From assembly GCF_963678635.1 (NCBI RefSeq), contig NW_026970767.1, forward strand, positions 7,501 to 35,963: 28,463 nt of DNA, in the 5' to 3' direction. How positions within the stretch are numbered: position 1 is the stretch's first letter; each line of letters begins with the position of its first letter. Source of the DNA: Symsagittifera roscoffensis. Lineage: Eukaryota > Xenacoelomorpha > Acoela > Convolutidae. The translations under genes were made by a program, and so were the position numbers. Below the pieces are notes generated by a model. The model saw only the letters and a list, made by a program, of their open reading frames with translations. It was not told the origin of the DNA and did not search any database. Shown one piece after another: positions 10,051-19,413 of this stretch.

Positions 10051-12233
10051 CAAATTGGAGAAATATGAAACGATTGTTGAGAAGGAATTTTCCAAAAAAA
10101 AATGGATTAAAAGATAAAATGATCCCCAGAGAAACACGACAAATTTCTAGTTTTGATGTCAAAATGTTGTTAGTCCATGTTAGGAATTTTTAACTCATAA
10201 TCAGTATACGAGACTTTAACGGTGAAGAGGAAGAATACAATTTAAAGAATCTTACGGAAACTGTACATATTATTGAAAAATCAGACTGGGACTAAGTTTC
10301 AGCGGATATTTGAACTGTGATTGGATCAGACTAAGTAGTGAAGTTATCAAATTTAGAAATATCATTTCAAATGAAAGCAAGTTCAAGTGTTATTTTTCTA
10401 AATGTAGTTGGATTCTGATTAGACAAGAACGAAGCAAAACTTTTCTTTTAAAAACTTGATTAGTAAAAACCTCCAAAGTTTTAAACATAATTTCTCTATT
10501 TACCAAACATCTGATAAAAGCTTTATCACTCTTTAATATAGTTTGAATATTTCAAATTTTTTAAGCTGCCAATAACTACTCATTCTTTTATTTGTGCCAG
10601 TCTGTAAAAAATAGTTTCATCATAATTTTCAGAGTTCTCAATTCGAAATAAAAGATGAAACAATTCGAAACCCTACGTATTAACATAGGAAATAGTTTAA
10701 CGTCCTATAATGGGTACGAAAGCTGAATTTCAGATGATAAAAATTTCGTGCAGAAACCTCATGTTTTGGCAATTTTTTTAAAAAAAGAACCCTCTAATCT
10801 TGAAAAACCAATGCTATAAAGCGTGAAAAACCTAAAGTAAAATTTGTTGAAAACTTTGAGTAAAAATATGTGTTTTTTTTGTCTGCAAAAAATAGAAATA
10901 CGATGAGATAATATCCTTTTTAAGCTAAATTGTTATATAGTATTGCGAAGAACACAAACAATGCTCAGATCAGCTGAATCTCTGCTGATATATCCGAACT
11001 TGCTTAAGAAGTGTAAAAATCACTATAACTTTTGAACAAGTTAAGTACATTGTTTCATAATAGAAACAGTATCTATCCAATTTTTTCTCCAATTTATGAA
11101 TAAGCGCCTTAGAAATGAGTACCTAACTATTTTTTTGTCCAGCTCAAACTGAATTTCAATAAAACCTCAATTCTAAAGAATAATCATTCAAAATTCTTGA
11201 GCAAAATTCATGATTCAAGTCTTCCTCGGTTTGTTGTGAATTACGAACACAAACTTATACAAAACTACCAGTTCTGAGAAATGTTTCAACCTAATTTAAA
11301 AAAAATTTAAGTAATTGACGTAAATAAAATTTTTAATGTTGAAATTGCATAAAAAATGGATAAACGAATTTTTAACAATTACTATAAAAAGGATGAGGTG
11401 AAACCGAAACTTCTTCAAACCTGATCACTATACCTTTTTTGCTTCTAAAACGTAATTCATCATGAAAGTTCCGAAGAGATTTTTTAAATTATTTTATTTC
11501 TGCTTTTTGCATTACTACATTTACGCTTTCGAGCACAGATTTTACGACACTTCAGTCGGAATTCTACAAATTATGGGGAAAATTATATCATTTGAACGAA
11601 CAAAATGCTGGCAGAGGCAAAATTAGAAAGGCAAATGTCTAAAAATAACCAGTCTTCTTTACAGGTTTACCTTTAGAAGAACCCAACGTTCTTGTTTAGT
11701 TGTTTACTGTACGTTTGTTTTAACAAACACACTTTTCTTCTTTTTATTGATTTTCAATCTTTTCGCGAAAAAATGTTGAAAAACTGCTTTATGCTGGATT
11801 TTTGTCCGAAGTTTCTCAAAACTTCTACATCAGAGTCTTCAGATTTTTTAAATCAAAACTAAAAATATCTATGTCTTCAAATAAGTTTGATTTATGATTC
11901 ATCTAATAATTTCCATAAGAGCTGGTTTTGCATGATTTTAACAAGAAACATTTTTAAAAGATCTAAGAGTTCAAACATCTTTCAAACGATGTTTTATCTT
12001 TCAAACGTCTGAGAGTTTATGCAGTTTTAATTTATCCCTTAATTAAATTCAAAATCTAGAGTAAATTGCGCATAAGTACTAGAACCAACTGTTTTGCTGC
12101 AAGATTGTTTGTAATCTGTAGCCAATAAACTAAAATAAAGCAAAACAAACTCAATATTCAAGTTCTACTTTGTTTGTGACTTTAAACTTCAAATTGAGTC
12201 TGTATTGGTTTATGCCTAATGTGCAATTTTCAG

Positions 12234-12412
12234 AACGATTCGATTTTGAACAAAATTTACTCGGAAAACTGTACCACTTCAACGATCGCTCAAACAACCA
12301 AAACAAAATTGACACCAAAAACTACGTTTGCAAGGAACCTTCAGAAAAAATAGTTGATTTTTATAACTATATGTTGTATGTTTTTCTTTTAACCCTATTA
12401 CTTAAATTTTAA
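12234..12412 (+). CDS. Candidate exon just after the tandem duplication
   Basis: A good acceptor (GCAATTTTCAG, ending at 12233) is followed by an open frame starting CGA at 12236 and ending TAA at 12410-12412. The first ~45 codons look protein-like, with motifs LLGKLYHFNDRSNNQNKID and KNYVCKEPSEK and a mix of charged and polar residues; the last ~15 codons are hydrophobic (YVFLLTLLLKF). An in-frame ATG at 12212 lies just before the acceptor. The GKLY...YVC spacing faintly recalls FLYWCH-type zinc fingers, but the second Cys/His pair is not visible, so no family is claimed. Nothing else in the window matches it. Confidence 0.25.
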
Positions 12413-12461
12413 TTGAAATTCCAGTGCAGTAGCGTTTTTAATATTATCTAAAATTTTTCAG

Positions 12462-12941
12462 GGTTCAACAAAATTATCAAAAAGTTGATTTTATCAGGTA
12501 TTATCAAAAATAGTAAAAACATGATTTTCGATACATTAGCTTCAATTTGTCTGCTTAAAAACGCACTTTTCAATGATCTCTTTCAAAGACTCAAAAGGTT
12601 GAACTTCGTGAAAAGTTAGCATGTCGAAACGAATCATTTAGTCAAAGTTTTATAAATATCCACTAGTTTATTACAGTGTTTTAAAACACAATTTCCGTGA
12701 GTTTGCCACCATTTCAGTTCTCACTGTAGATTAATTATTTTTGGATCAATTTTCAATGAGATTATCGCGATTATTTGAATCCAACTACTGTTCGAATTGA
12801 TTCTATCATCAATCAGAACCTATTATCAGACTAATGATTGGAAAGGGCGTTGAAAGTTTTTCAAAGTATATTTTGAAGCAATTCAAATTTACAAATTTGT
12901 AAATATTTCTAGATTTTTCCATTTTATGTTCAGAAATATTC
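12462..12941. repeat. Module E, copy 1
   Basis: Begins GGGTTCAACAAAATTATCAA and is followed directly by a diverged second copy at 12943. Shared landmarks are TTTTCGATAC, AACGCACT, AATATCCACTAGT, TTTTAAAACA, CAGTTCTCA, and TTTTTGGATC then TTTTCAATGAG. Copies differ at roughly a quarter of positions by eye. A third copy lies at about 23092-23560. Short minus-strand frames are shared (WIQ.I..ISLKIDPKI in E1 and E2), but they are short and A/T-rich, so coding is not claimed. Confidence 0.8.
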
Positions 12942-12942
12942 A

Positions 12943-13430
12943 GGGTTCAACAAAATTATCAAAAACTTTGTCTTTTCACGTCAATTATCAAAAGAAAAAT
13001 ATTAACAGGATTTTCGATACTTTAACTTCCATTTTTTTGTCTAATAACGCACTAATCATTGAACTCTCTCAAAGAATCTAAGCATCGAAGTTCATAGAAA
13101 AACAGCAGGGCACAACGAATCAATTTATCAATGTTTTATGAATATCCACTAGTATTGTTACAGCATTTTAAAACATAATCTCTGCAAGCTTGCCAATATC
13201 GCAGTTCTCAATGAAGATTAAAGATTTTTGGATCGATTTTCAATGAGGTTATCACGATTAGTTGAATCCAACTATTGTTCAAATTATATCATCAATCGAA
13301 AGTTTTGATCTAAAAAACGGTTATTAAGTGCGTTGAAAACACTTCAACGTATACACTGGAGCAATTCAACTTTACAACAATTGAAAATATTTCTAGATTT
13401 TTTCATGCCAAAAGTTCTCAAAAAAGCTAT
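12943..13430. repeat. Module E, copy 2
   Basis: Tandem neighbour of 12462-12941, starting with the same GGGTTCAACAAAATTATCAA. It leads straight into module C1, just as E3 leads into C4, so E followed by C is an ancestral order. Confidence 0.8.
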
Positions 13431-13493
13431 TAATTTTTGTAATTTCTCCTGGGTTTACTATGTTTGAACGTAAAAGTTTTTAAGTTTACCTTC

Positions 13494-13625
13494 TCATGGA
13501 GCATGTTTTTCATCACCTGAAACATTTTTTTTGACAAGCAGAAGGCTTCTTTTTGATATTTTTTTCAGTTCCTCACTGTCACACTCAAAACATGCTACTC
13601 TTTTGTTTCCATTCAGTGACGACAT
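13494..13625 (-). CDS. Small minus-strand ORF starting MSSLNGN
   Basis: ATG at 13625-13623 opens 43 codons, ending TGA at 13496-13494. The product starts MSSLNGNKRVACFECDSEE and continues with a Lys/Ser-rich stretch. The ATG and MSSLN are kept at the equivalent place in all four C modules, while the rest diverges, so this may be a first exon. It lies head-to-head with the plus-strand ORF at 14286, about 660 bp away across the CCAAT-rich spacer. No known family recognised. The antisense plus strand is not open for long here. Low to moderate confidence that it is, or was, coding. Confidence 0.3.
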   Translation of the reverse strand: MSSLNGNKRVACFECDSEELKKISKRSLLLVKKNVSGDEKHAP

Positions 13626-13824
13626 CTCATTGATTAGGAAAAGAGCAAATGGGAGAAATAGAGAGTCACAAATTACTATTCGAGGCGAGACTTACTCTAA
13701 AATTTAATCAAAAATAAAAAAAAGTTGAATAACAACTACCATGCAATTTATAGAGCGGTTGCTTTTTATGAAACAAAAATCAGAGTGAAACTAAGTTCAT
13801 TTTCTGTTGCTTGAGGAAAACCAA

Positions 13825-14190
13825 CCAATCAGATGTATGTATTATTTTTCTAGCACTGTTTGTTCGGTATCAATTAATCAGATTCCATCGTGTTCGTAAA
13901 GTGATCTCTTTGTGTTCAAAATTTTTTAGTATTGTTTGAAAAATGTCTAGGAAAGTTTAATACTGATTGGATACAACAAATTGAGAAAAAATGCTCTCAT
14001 TTTCGAACTTTGTTCCTAAATGACAACGACTTGTTATAAAAACATCCACTGAAAAACTTCTATTCTGATTGGATACGACTACCGTTTATACGAGGGAGAG
14101 ATTTTTTGATTGGCGAAATCCACATATTTGTGTTGAAGAAATCCCTCACTTTTAAGTAGACATCAGCTCAGTTTCATCTTTAATACCGTC
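13825..14190. promoter_or_regulatory. CCAAT-rich putative bidirectional promoter, C1
   Basis: CCAAT or its complement ATTGG occurs at 13825-13829, 13966-13970, 14068-14072 and 14109-14113, in the contexts ACCAATCAGA, CTGATTGGATAC and TTGATTGG. A TTTAAGTAGA string near 14151 and TCAGTTTCATC near 14168 sit where a core promoter and start site would be. Clustered NF-Y-type boxes between divergent ORFs are typical of paired housekeeping or histone-like promoters; function here is inferred. Confidence 0.4.
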
Positions 14191-14285
14191 AACTACATCC
14201 TCTTCCAGATCTAAAACAGCCAAATTCTTGTGTTTACTCCGGTCATAATTTTTTTCTGTATCTTTTACTCAAAGTGTTACTCAAA

Positions 14286-14539
14286 ATGAGTGCAAAACTC
14301 TTCTCAGTGCAAAAGAGCAAGCCTATATTTTTGGTAGTATCCTCAACTGATCTAGTAAAAATCGAAGTGTGAAAAACAATCTCTGGAGTGTTTTTGGCAC
14401 CAAAGTACATACCAATCGAAGTCTGGCACATGGCGAAGTGGTGCAAGGGGACTTCAACGAGCATCATATGATGCCAGGACCCATCAGAGAGAACCAACTT
14501 GGAACAATGCAAATGATGAAAGAAGTTCTGAGCAAATAG
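14286..14539 (+). pseudogene. Plus-strand gene remnant G, C1
   Basis: ATG at 14286 opens MSAKLFSVQKSKPIFLVVSS and stops at TGA 14370. From 14351 a second plus frame runs open to TAG at 14537-14539 with a protein-like sequence containing NNLWSVFGTKVHTNRSLAHG and later PGPIRENQLG. A shift between the frames near 14350-14375, or an intron, would join them. In C4 the matching DNA can be read NKIWIVFGTN, supporting this frame, and C3 and C4 keep an ATG followed by FSLQ. Other frames, including a 114-codon minus one, are also open here because the region is less A/T-rich. Probably a decayed exon; product unknown. Confidence 0.3.
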
Positions 14540-14594
14540 GAATGAACTACTCCGATATTTCTGACTATAAATAAGCGGATCAAGCATTCAACGA

Positions 14595-14617
14595 CTTCCT
14601 CTTTCCTAGGGAGGAAG
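14595..14617. other. 7-bp stem-loop after gene remnant G
   Basis: CTTCCTC at 14595-14601 pairs perfectly with GAGGAAG at 14611-14617 around a 9-base loop; an outer CGA/TCG pairing is possible. It lies about 55 bp after the last stop of remnant G. It does not match the histone 3' stem-loop consensus. Possibly an RNA 3' structure, possibly chance. Confidence 0.3.
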
Positions 14618-15469
14618 CATGATGAGTCGAAAATCCCGTCTCAACAGACAAAGATGAGTGGTTCTGTGAAACAGTGCCTCAAAACACTGCAACATAACAG
14701 CAACCAGCGATGGAATATCGATCAGCTCTGCGTTCTATAGAGAACGTCTTGAAATCACCTGCTTCTCCACATCTCTTCGATTGATAGTTTTATTAATTAA
14801 CAGTTGCTTGTCCACTATTTTACCTTTTGTTAAAATTATCTTTTTTATTCATCATAATAACGAGCTCATTAGTAATTCAAAGAAAAATAAACCAGTCGAC
14901 GAAAACAATGAAAAAACACGAAGAATTAATGATAGAACGTTTGTACACAAATTAAGATTTTCATGATTTTTTGCACACACCTTGGAAAAAAAACAATAAA
15001 GAAACACAAAAGTACAAAATTTGATCTTTTATCAAGCTTCTGTATCTTGTTTCGCATCTTTAAATCAAAAAAAATTAAAACACTTTTTTTCACATTTGTT
15101 AAAAAAAATAAAAGTTCTTCAGCATTTTGTAGAAAAATTGAAACCTGGTTATTGGTTATTACATCTTGTCAAAAACACTGCAATACTCCTAGCATTTTTT
15201 AGAAAGAGTGATTTGTAGAGCAATTTCTCCTAAAACTTGAATCCTTTTCACGTTTTCCAGAATAAAACAAATACTTTTCAGCATTTTATCAGTAAAATCA
15301 TTTATTTTTTCTTGCACTGTTAAGTAATTTTTATGATTTTTGTGCAAAAATTAATAATTCAGAAAACAATTATTTCCATCATAAGCAACTACATAAGCAA
15401 GCTATTAACACATAACACAACTACACAAACAAGCTATTAAAATAGGAAGTAGCTGTCAAAATACAGATA
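14618..15469. other. No clear gene; open frames and A/T-rich sequence
   Basis: The first 150 bp is relatively G/C-rich and open in more than one plus frame, for example a frame including NQRWNIDQLCVL that ends near 14750. A stop-to-stop frame at 14670-14966 lacks an ATG. AGCATTTT followed by TAGAAA-like or CAGTAAAA recurs near 15121, 15190 and 15277. These may be further remains of gene G, but nothing is conserved elsewhere in the window. Confidence 0.4.
15387..15440. repeat. Short direct repeat, period 32 bp
   Basis: AACTACATAAGCAAGCTATTAA at 15387-15408 recurs as AACTACACAAACAAGCTATTAA (two differences) at 15419-15440. Confidence 0.7.
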
Positions 15470-15556
15470 AAAATTTGGAAATTTTCGAAGCAATAAGTCC
15501 ACTTTTTTTTACTTTGAATCAAAAAAAAAAATATTGCGTCTTTTTAGTTTTTTTTC

Positions 15557-15792
15557 TCACAAAAAATCACAAAATAAATTTTGGATTATTTTTTTAAGAT
15601 GCAGTTGTTTTTTGTGGTTGTTTGTTAGTTTTTTTTGTGGTTGTTTGTATAAACAAAACATAAAAAAGGCATTTTTTTTGCAGATTTGTAGAAATTCAAC
15701 GATTTTTACATTTCGCACCTTGTAAAAAACTTCAACAAAACTTTGCATTATTATCGAAAAAACCATCTCATATTTCACATCATGAAAAAAAT
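15557..15792 (-). CDS. Candidate minus-strand exon d1, copy 1
   Basis: On the minus strand a strong acceptor TTTTTTTCAG (complement of 15793-15802) precedes an exon that starts AT and then runs 77 codons to a stop at 15557. It includes HDVKYEMVFSIIMQSF and FYKVRNVKIVEFLQIC. The D2 copy keeps the acceptor, phase and frame; D4 keeps the peptide apart from a one-base shift in a T-run; and the diverged D6 copy keeps IMQ.....FYKV with the same spacing. The C-terminal part is low-complexity. No family recognised; the conservation suggests descent from a real exon. Confidence 0.35.
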
Positions 15793-16227
15793 CTGAAAAA
15801 AAGTCTGGCATGATGTAAGCATCTCGACAGAGCTAAAAAGGTGTGTTTTTTAGACCATAAGAAAGTAATTCCACCAGAGAAAACGACGTCTTTAAACATT
15901 ATGTTTGTCGTACTGTTCGACTAAACTGATGCATTACTTCTCCGCTCAATGTAAAACAAAGTTTGATTAGACTCTTAGTTTGAACAAAGTACAGAAGCAG
16001 TCAGTTTTCGATAAAAATAAATAAATAAATTTATCTCATCTCACCAAAAGTTGGCTAAGAGATGTTCCTAACAAAAACAATTGAACCTTACAGTTCTCCA
16101 AAGAAAATAAAGAGATGTGTGTAGATTAACAATAATTTTCGGTTACTATGCTTGTTTTGTTAAAATCACCTGAAAATGAAAAAGTAGTGGTTTTACAATT
16201 TAAACTTTATCTTAGAATTGAGCGTTA

Positions 16228-16340
16228 AAAAAGGAAAAAAACTCTACGCATGAAAGAGAAGTTTCATACAACTCTTTACAAATTTGATACTACTTCCTTA
16301 TATGGAAATCATGATGACTCGTAGAGTTTACTTCCTCTTT
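16228..16340. repeat. 113-bp inverted-repeat structure in D1
   Basis: Arms of 21 bp with three mismatches at each end, core AAACTCTACG against CGTAGAGTTT. Inside, ATGAAA and TTTCAT form a second 6-bp stem around GAGAAG. The same structure, exactly 113 bp long, is in D2, D3 and D4. It could be a MITE-like foldback or a folded RNA; no target-site duplication is evident. Confidence 0.55.
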
Positions 16341-16661
16341 GATTTGATTTTAAAAGCAATTCTTCCATTTCTTCGCATCTGATCAGTTTGCTTATTGAAA
16401 AGGTACTCCAGAAAAACACCAGTTCCATTTAAACTGATTTTAAAAAATCAGAAAGGATTTGGGAGATTGGCTCTGTCCTAAAATTCTACAACAGGAAAGT
16501 TTATTTTGAATCCTGCTTCCAAGTATCCAAGAAAATGAAATTAAATAAAGATGAAAATTTAGAAGTTTTCGAAGCAATAAGTCCACCTTTTTTCACTATG
16601 AATCAAAAGAATGAATTTTGCGTCTTTTTAGTTTTTTCTTACAAAAATCACAAAAGAAATT

Positions 16662-16846
16662 TTAGATTATTTTTGTAATTGCAGTTTTTTTGTTTTTGTT
16701 TGTATAAACAAAATACAAAAAGGTATTTTTTTCGCAGATTTGTAGAAATTCAACGATTTCTACAATTCGGAACTTGTAAAAAATTTGAACCAAATTTTGC
16801 ATTATTATCGAAAAAACCATCTCAAATTTCACATCATGAAAAAAAT
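16662..16846 (-). CDS. Candidate minus-strand exon d1, copy 2
   Basis: Same acceptor (TTTTTTCAG on the minus strand), then AT and 60 codons to TAA at 16664-16662. It includes HDVKFEMVFSIIMQNL, FYKFRIVEIVEFLQICEKN and a Lys/Asn-rich tail. Upstream of the acceptor the T-run differs by one base from D1, which would shift an ORF but not a spliced exon, a small point in favour of the splice model. The plus-strand frame through the same bases is judged a shadow. Confidence 0.35.
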
Positions 16847-17282
16847 CTGAAAAAAGTCTGGTATGATGTAAGCGTCCCGACAGAGCTAAAAAGGTGTCTT
16901 TTTTTTACCATAAGAGAGTCATTCCACCAGAGAAAACGACGTCTTTAAACATTATTTTTGTTGTACTGTTCGACTAAACTGATTCATTACTTCTTCGCTT
17001 GATGTAAAACAAAACTTGATTAGATTCTTAGTTTGAACAAAGTGCAGAGACGGTCAATTTTTTGATAAACAAAGGTTAAAAAAAATTATCTCATCTCACC
17101 GAATGTTGGCTAAGAGATGTTTCTAACAAAAACAATTGAGCCTTACAGTTCTCCAAAGAAAAAAAAGAGATGTGTGTAGATACACAATAGTCTTCGGTTA
17201 CTATGCTTTTTGCGTAAAATCACCTGAAAATGAAAAAATAGTGATTTCACAATTTAAACTTTTTGCTTAGAATTGAGGGTTA

Positions 17283-17395
17283 AAAAAGGAAAAAAACTCT
17301 ACGCATGAAAGAGAAGTTTCATACAACTCTTTCGAAATTTGGTACTACATCCTTATATAGAAATCTTGATGACTCGTAGAGTTTACTTCCTCTTT
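17283..17395. repeat. 113-bp inverted-repeat structure in D2
   Basis: Same arms as at 16228-16340, with the core arms intact (AAACTCTACG/CGTAGAGTTT). A further 7-bp inverted repeat GAAAGAG/CTCTTTC lies inside. Confidence 0.55.
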
Positions 17396-17610
17396 GATTT
17401 GATTTCAAAAGCAATTCTTCCATTTCTCCGCATCTGATCAGTTTGCTTGTTAAAAATGTACTCAAGAAAAACACCAGTCCCTTTTATACTGATTTTAAAA
17501 AATCGAACAGGAATTAGGAGATTGGCCTCTGTCCCAAAAATTCTACAAAGGGAAAAATTATTTTGAATCCTGCTTCCAACTATTCAAGAAAATGAATTGG
17601 AACCACTTGA

Positions 17611-17715
17611 AAATCCAACCTAAACTATCGTGTTGAAAAAGAAGTAGAGCGGATACCAGCACCACGAGAACTGTTCTTCAGGATGCTGAAAAGTTTGTAC
17701 CCGGATCTGATCTAG
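17611..17715 (+). pseudogene. P tail, copy in D2-C2 unit
   Basis: Open frame from after a TGA to TAG at 17713-17715, 34 codons, lacking a start. It contains YRVEKEVERIPAPRELFF and RMLKSLYPDLI. The copy at 22.6 kb aligns in this frame without gaps (KVERIPA......MLK.L..D), and both end in stops close together, so this is probably the plus-strand C-terminus of a small protein. The 5' part of the gene is missing here. Unknown family. Confidence 0.35.
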
Positions 17716-17737
17716 TACAATTTGGACTTTTCAAATC

Positions 17738-17833
17738 TCACCAGGTTTTACGAGGTTTTGATGCATTTTGAGGTGTGTAACATCTAACAAACACAAAACG
17801 TTTGACACTTACTTTTGCATTTAGTGACGACAT
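17738..17833 (-). CDS. MSSLN minus-strand ORF, C2
   Basis: ATG at 17833-17831 opens 31 codons: MSSLNAK, then VSVKRFVFVRCYTPQNAS, ending TGA at 17738. The codon after Lys-7 is the start of GTAAGT, a good 5' splice site, so the coding part may be only seven codons followed by an intron. C4 keeps a similar downstream peptide (CYTCQNASKSRK). Same position relative to the CCAAT-rich spacer as in C1, C3 and C4. Confidence 0.25.
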   Translation of the reverse strand: MSSLNAKVSVKRFVFVRCYTPQNASKPRKTW

Positions 17834-18089
17834 CTCATTAAAAAGAAAAAGGTACCCTAGAACAAATGGTATATTTGGAAAGTCCCGGAAGTTTTATGGA
17901 AAGAGTTACAAAACAATTTAAAAGACTCAAAATTGAATTATAATAAATAACAATACATAATCAAACTTCAGAACATTTGCTTATTAAGGTAGAAAAAAAA
18001 ACAAATAAATAATAGTTTTTACGCTGCTTAGGGAAAAGCAACCAGTTAGAACCGTAAAATTTTTTCTAGCACTGCTTGTTCGAGATTAA

Positions 18090-18385
18090 CCAATCAGATA
18101 CTAGCACTCACGGAAAAAGAATTCTCGTTCAAACTGATTTTTTTTTTGTTTGAAAACGTCTAGGAAGTTTTATTGCTGACTGGATACAATAACTCAAGAA
18201 AACACGCCTCAAGTTGAACAATGTTACTGATTGGTAACGATTTTTTTAAAGAAACTTCCATGGAAAAACTTCTATTCTGATTGGATACGAATACCGTCTA
18301 TTAAAGGAAGAGGTGTTCTGATTGGTTAAATTTCCCTATTTGAGTTGAAGAAACTACTCGCCCTTAAATAAAAATCAGATTAGTT
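18090..18385. promoter_or_regulatory. CCAAT-rich putative promoter, C2
   Basis: CCAAT/ATTGG at 18090-18094, 18230-18234, 18280-18284 and 18321-18325, then CTTAAATAAAA near 18363 and TCAGATTAGTTTC. The downstream gene is gone, so only the leftward function could remain. Confidence 0.35.
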
Positions 18386-18396
18386 TCAAGTTAACA

Positions 18397-19112
18397 GGTG
18401 TCTGTTTTTTAGACCATAAAAAAGTAATTTCACCAGAGAAAACGACGTCATTTAATTTAATTTTGTTGTAGTGTTCGACTAAACTGATTGATTACTTCTC
18501 CGCTTGATGTAAAAAAAAATTTGACTAGATTCTTAGTTTGAACGAAGTGCAGAAACAGCCAATTTTTCGATAAACAAAATTAAATAAATTTATCTCATCT
18601 CACCAAATGTTGGCTAAGAGATGTTTCTAACAAAAACAATTGAGCCTTACAGTTCTCCAAAGAAAACAAAAGAGATGTGTGTAGATACACAATAGTCTTC
18701 GGTTACTATGCTTTTTGCGTAAAGTCACCTGAAAATGAAAAAATAGTGATTTTACAATTTAATCTTTTTGCTTAGAATTGAGGGTTAAAAAAGGAAAAAA
18801 ACTCTACGCATGAAAGAGAAGTTTCATACAACTCTTTCGAAATTTGGTACTACATCCTTATATAGAAATCTTGATGACTCGTAAAGTTTACTTCCTCTTT
18901 GATTTGATTTCAAAAGCATTTCTTCCATTTCTCCGCATCTGATCAGTTTGCTTGTTAAAATTGTACTCCAGAAAATCACCAGTCCCCTTTATACTGATTT
19001 TAAAAAATCAAACAGGAATTGGGAGATTGGCTCTGTCCCAAAAACTCTACAATGAGAAAATTCATTTTGAATCCTGCTTCCAGCTATTTAAGAAAAAATG
19101 AAATTAAATATA
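18397..19112. repeat. Module D, copy 3 (d2 only)
   Basis: Begins GGTGTCTGTTTTTTAGACC, which is the d1-d2 border in D4, so d1 has been lost at the fusion with C2. Its left half is nearly identical to D4, including TTTAATTTAATTTTGTTGTAG, while its right end differs from D4 and D2. Ends at AAGAAAAAATGAAATTAAATATAG, joining D4. Confidence 0.85.
18788..18900. repeat. 113-bp inverted-repeat structure in D3
   Basis: Left core AAACTCTACG is intact; the right core is CGTAAAGTTT, one extra mismatch. Length conserved. Confidence 0.5.
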
Positions 19113-19120
19113 GTGAAAAT

Positions 19121-19413
19121 TCAGAAATTTTCGAAGCAATAAGTCCACCTTTTTTCACTAAGAATCAAAAGAAAAAATTTTGCGTCTTTTTTGATTTTTT
19201 TCTTACAAAAAATCACAAAATAAACTTTAGGTTCTTTTTGCAAGATGCAGTTTTTTTTTCGTTTTTTGTATAAGAAAAACATAAAAAAAGGCTTTTTTTC
19301 GCAAATTTGTGAAAATTCAAAAATTTTTACATTTCGAACCTTGTAAAAAAACTTCAACTAAATTTTGCAATATTATCGAAAAAACCATCTCAAATTTCCC
19401 ATCATGAAAAAAA
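19121..19413 (-). pseudogene. d1 exon, copy 4, frameshifted
   Basis: The minus-strand acceptor CAG and peptide are recognisable (EMVFSII, then FYKVRNVKIFEF and QICEKK), but an extra T in the run before FYK puts the halves in different frames. Silent differences from D1 (GTT for GTG, ATT for ATC twice) occur in the FYKV block. The right part remains an ORF to 19121. Confidence 0.3.

Larger units (their letters stand above)
7382..11952. repeat. Tandem unit B, copy 2 (about 4.57 kb)
   Basis: Second, directly abutting copy of 2796-7381. It carries the same internal landmarks at an offset of about 4,586-4,588: the 146-bp inverted-repeat element, the 18-bp palindrome, the older diverged repeat (about 8115-9140), the exon-like ATG plus GTAAGT (8746-8782), and the 57-bp sequence. 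Net length is about 15 bp shorter because of small homopolymer and short-block indels. No gene recognised. Confidence 0.97.
13432..14380. repeat. Module C, copy 1 (divergent promoter plus gene starts)
   Basis: Contains in order the minus-strand MSSLN ORF, a CCAAT-rich spacer and the start of a plus-strand ORF. Homologous modules are at 17716-18395, 20287-21158 and 23565-24630, recognisable by CAGTGACGACAT (TAGTGACGACAT in C2 and C3), TTTTCTAGCACTG-like, TTCTGATTGGATACGA and GATCTAGT strings. C1 is the most diverged copy but has the least damaged ORFs. Confidence 0.75.
15470..16553. repeat. Module D, copy 1 (d1 and d2)
   Basis: Starts with TTTTCGAAGCAATAAGTCCAC and ends at GAATCCTGCTTCCAAGTATCC, joining directly to D2 at 16554. 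d1 (left third) holds a minus-strand exon-like frame; d2 (right) holds a 113-bp inverted-repeat structure. D1 has its own tandem duplication of a ~23 bp TTTTTTGTGGTTGTTTGT string near 15610-15650, and lacks the TGTGTAGATACACA inverted repeat seen in D2 and D3. Confidence 0.85.
16554..17600. repeat. Module D, copy 2
   Basis: Complete d1-d2 copy directly after D1. It is followed by a P tail and C2, as D4 is followed by P and C3 (offset 2,562-2,571 bp). Its right end (from GTTAAAAATGTACTCAAG to GAATTGGAACC) is nearly identical to D4, whereas its middle is closest to D3. Confidence 0.85.
17716..18395. repeat. Module C, copy 2 (truncated)
   Basis: Matches C3 closely up to CAGTTTCAAGTTAACA, then switches into module D3 (GGTGTCTGTTTTTTAGACC). 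The plus-strand gene G and the d1 module that should follow have been deleted. Module E is also missing between P and C here, unlike in the 22.6-24.6 kb copy. Confidence 0.85.

Noticed and set aside
14243-14587. 114-codon minus-strand ORF over gene remnant G
   Set aside because: It is the longest non-microsatellite ORF but is rich in His, Cys and Leu like an antisense shadow, and the plus frame has a counterpart in C4.
13432-14600. A histone gene cluster
   Set aside because: The CCAAT-rich divergent promoter and nearby hairpin suggested it, but no frame resembles H1, H2A, H2B, H3 or H4, and the hairpin lacks the histone consensus.
16679-16948. 89-codon plus-strand ORF in D2
   Set aside because: Starts from TTG, is low-complexity, and opposes the minus-strand d1 frame that is conserved in diverged copies.
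17042-17062. Sm-site-like AATTTTTTGA in D2, suggesting an snRNA or spliced leader
   Set aside because: The string is altered in D1, D3 and D4 and there is no flanking stem-loop arrangement.
18079-18100. tRNA-like TGTTCGAGATTAACC strings in C modules
   Set aside because: They resemble a T-loop, but no acceptor stem, D-arm or anticodon arm can be built around them.
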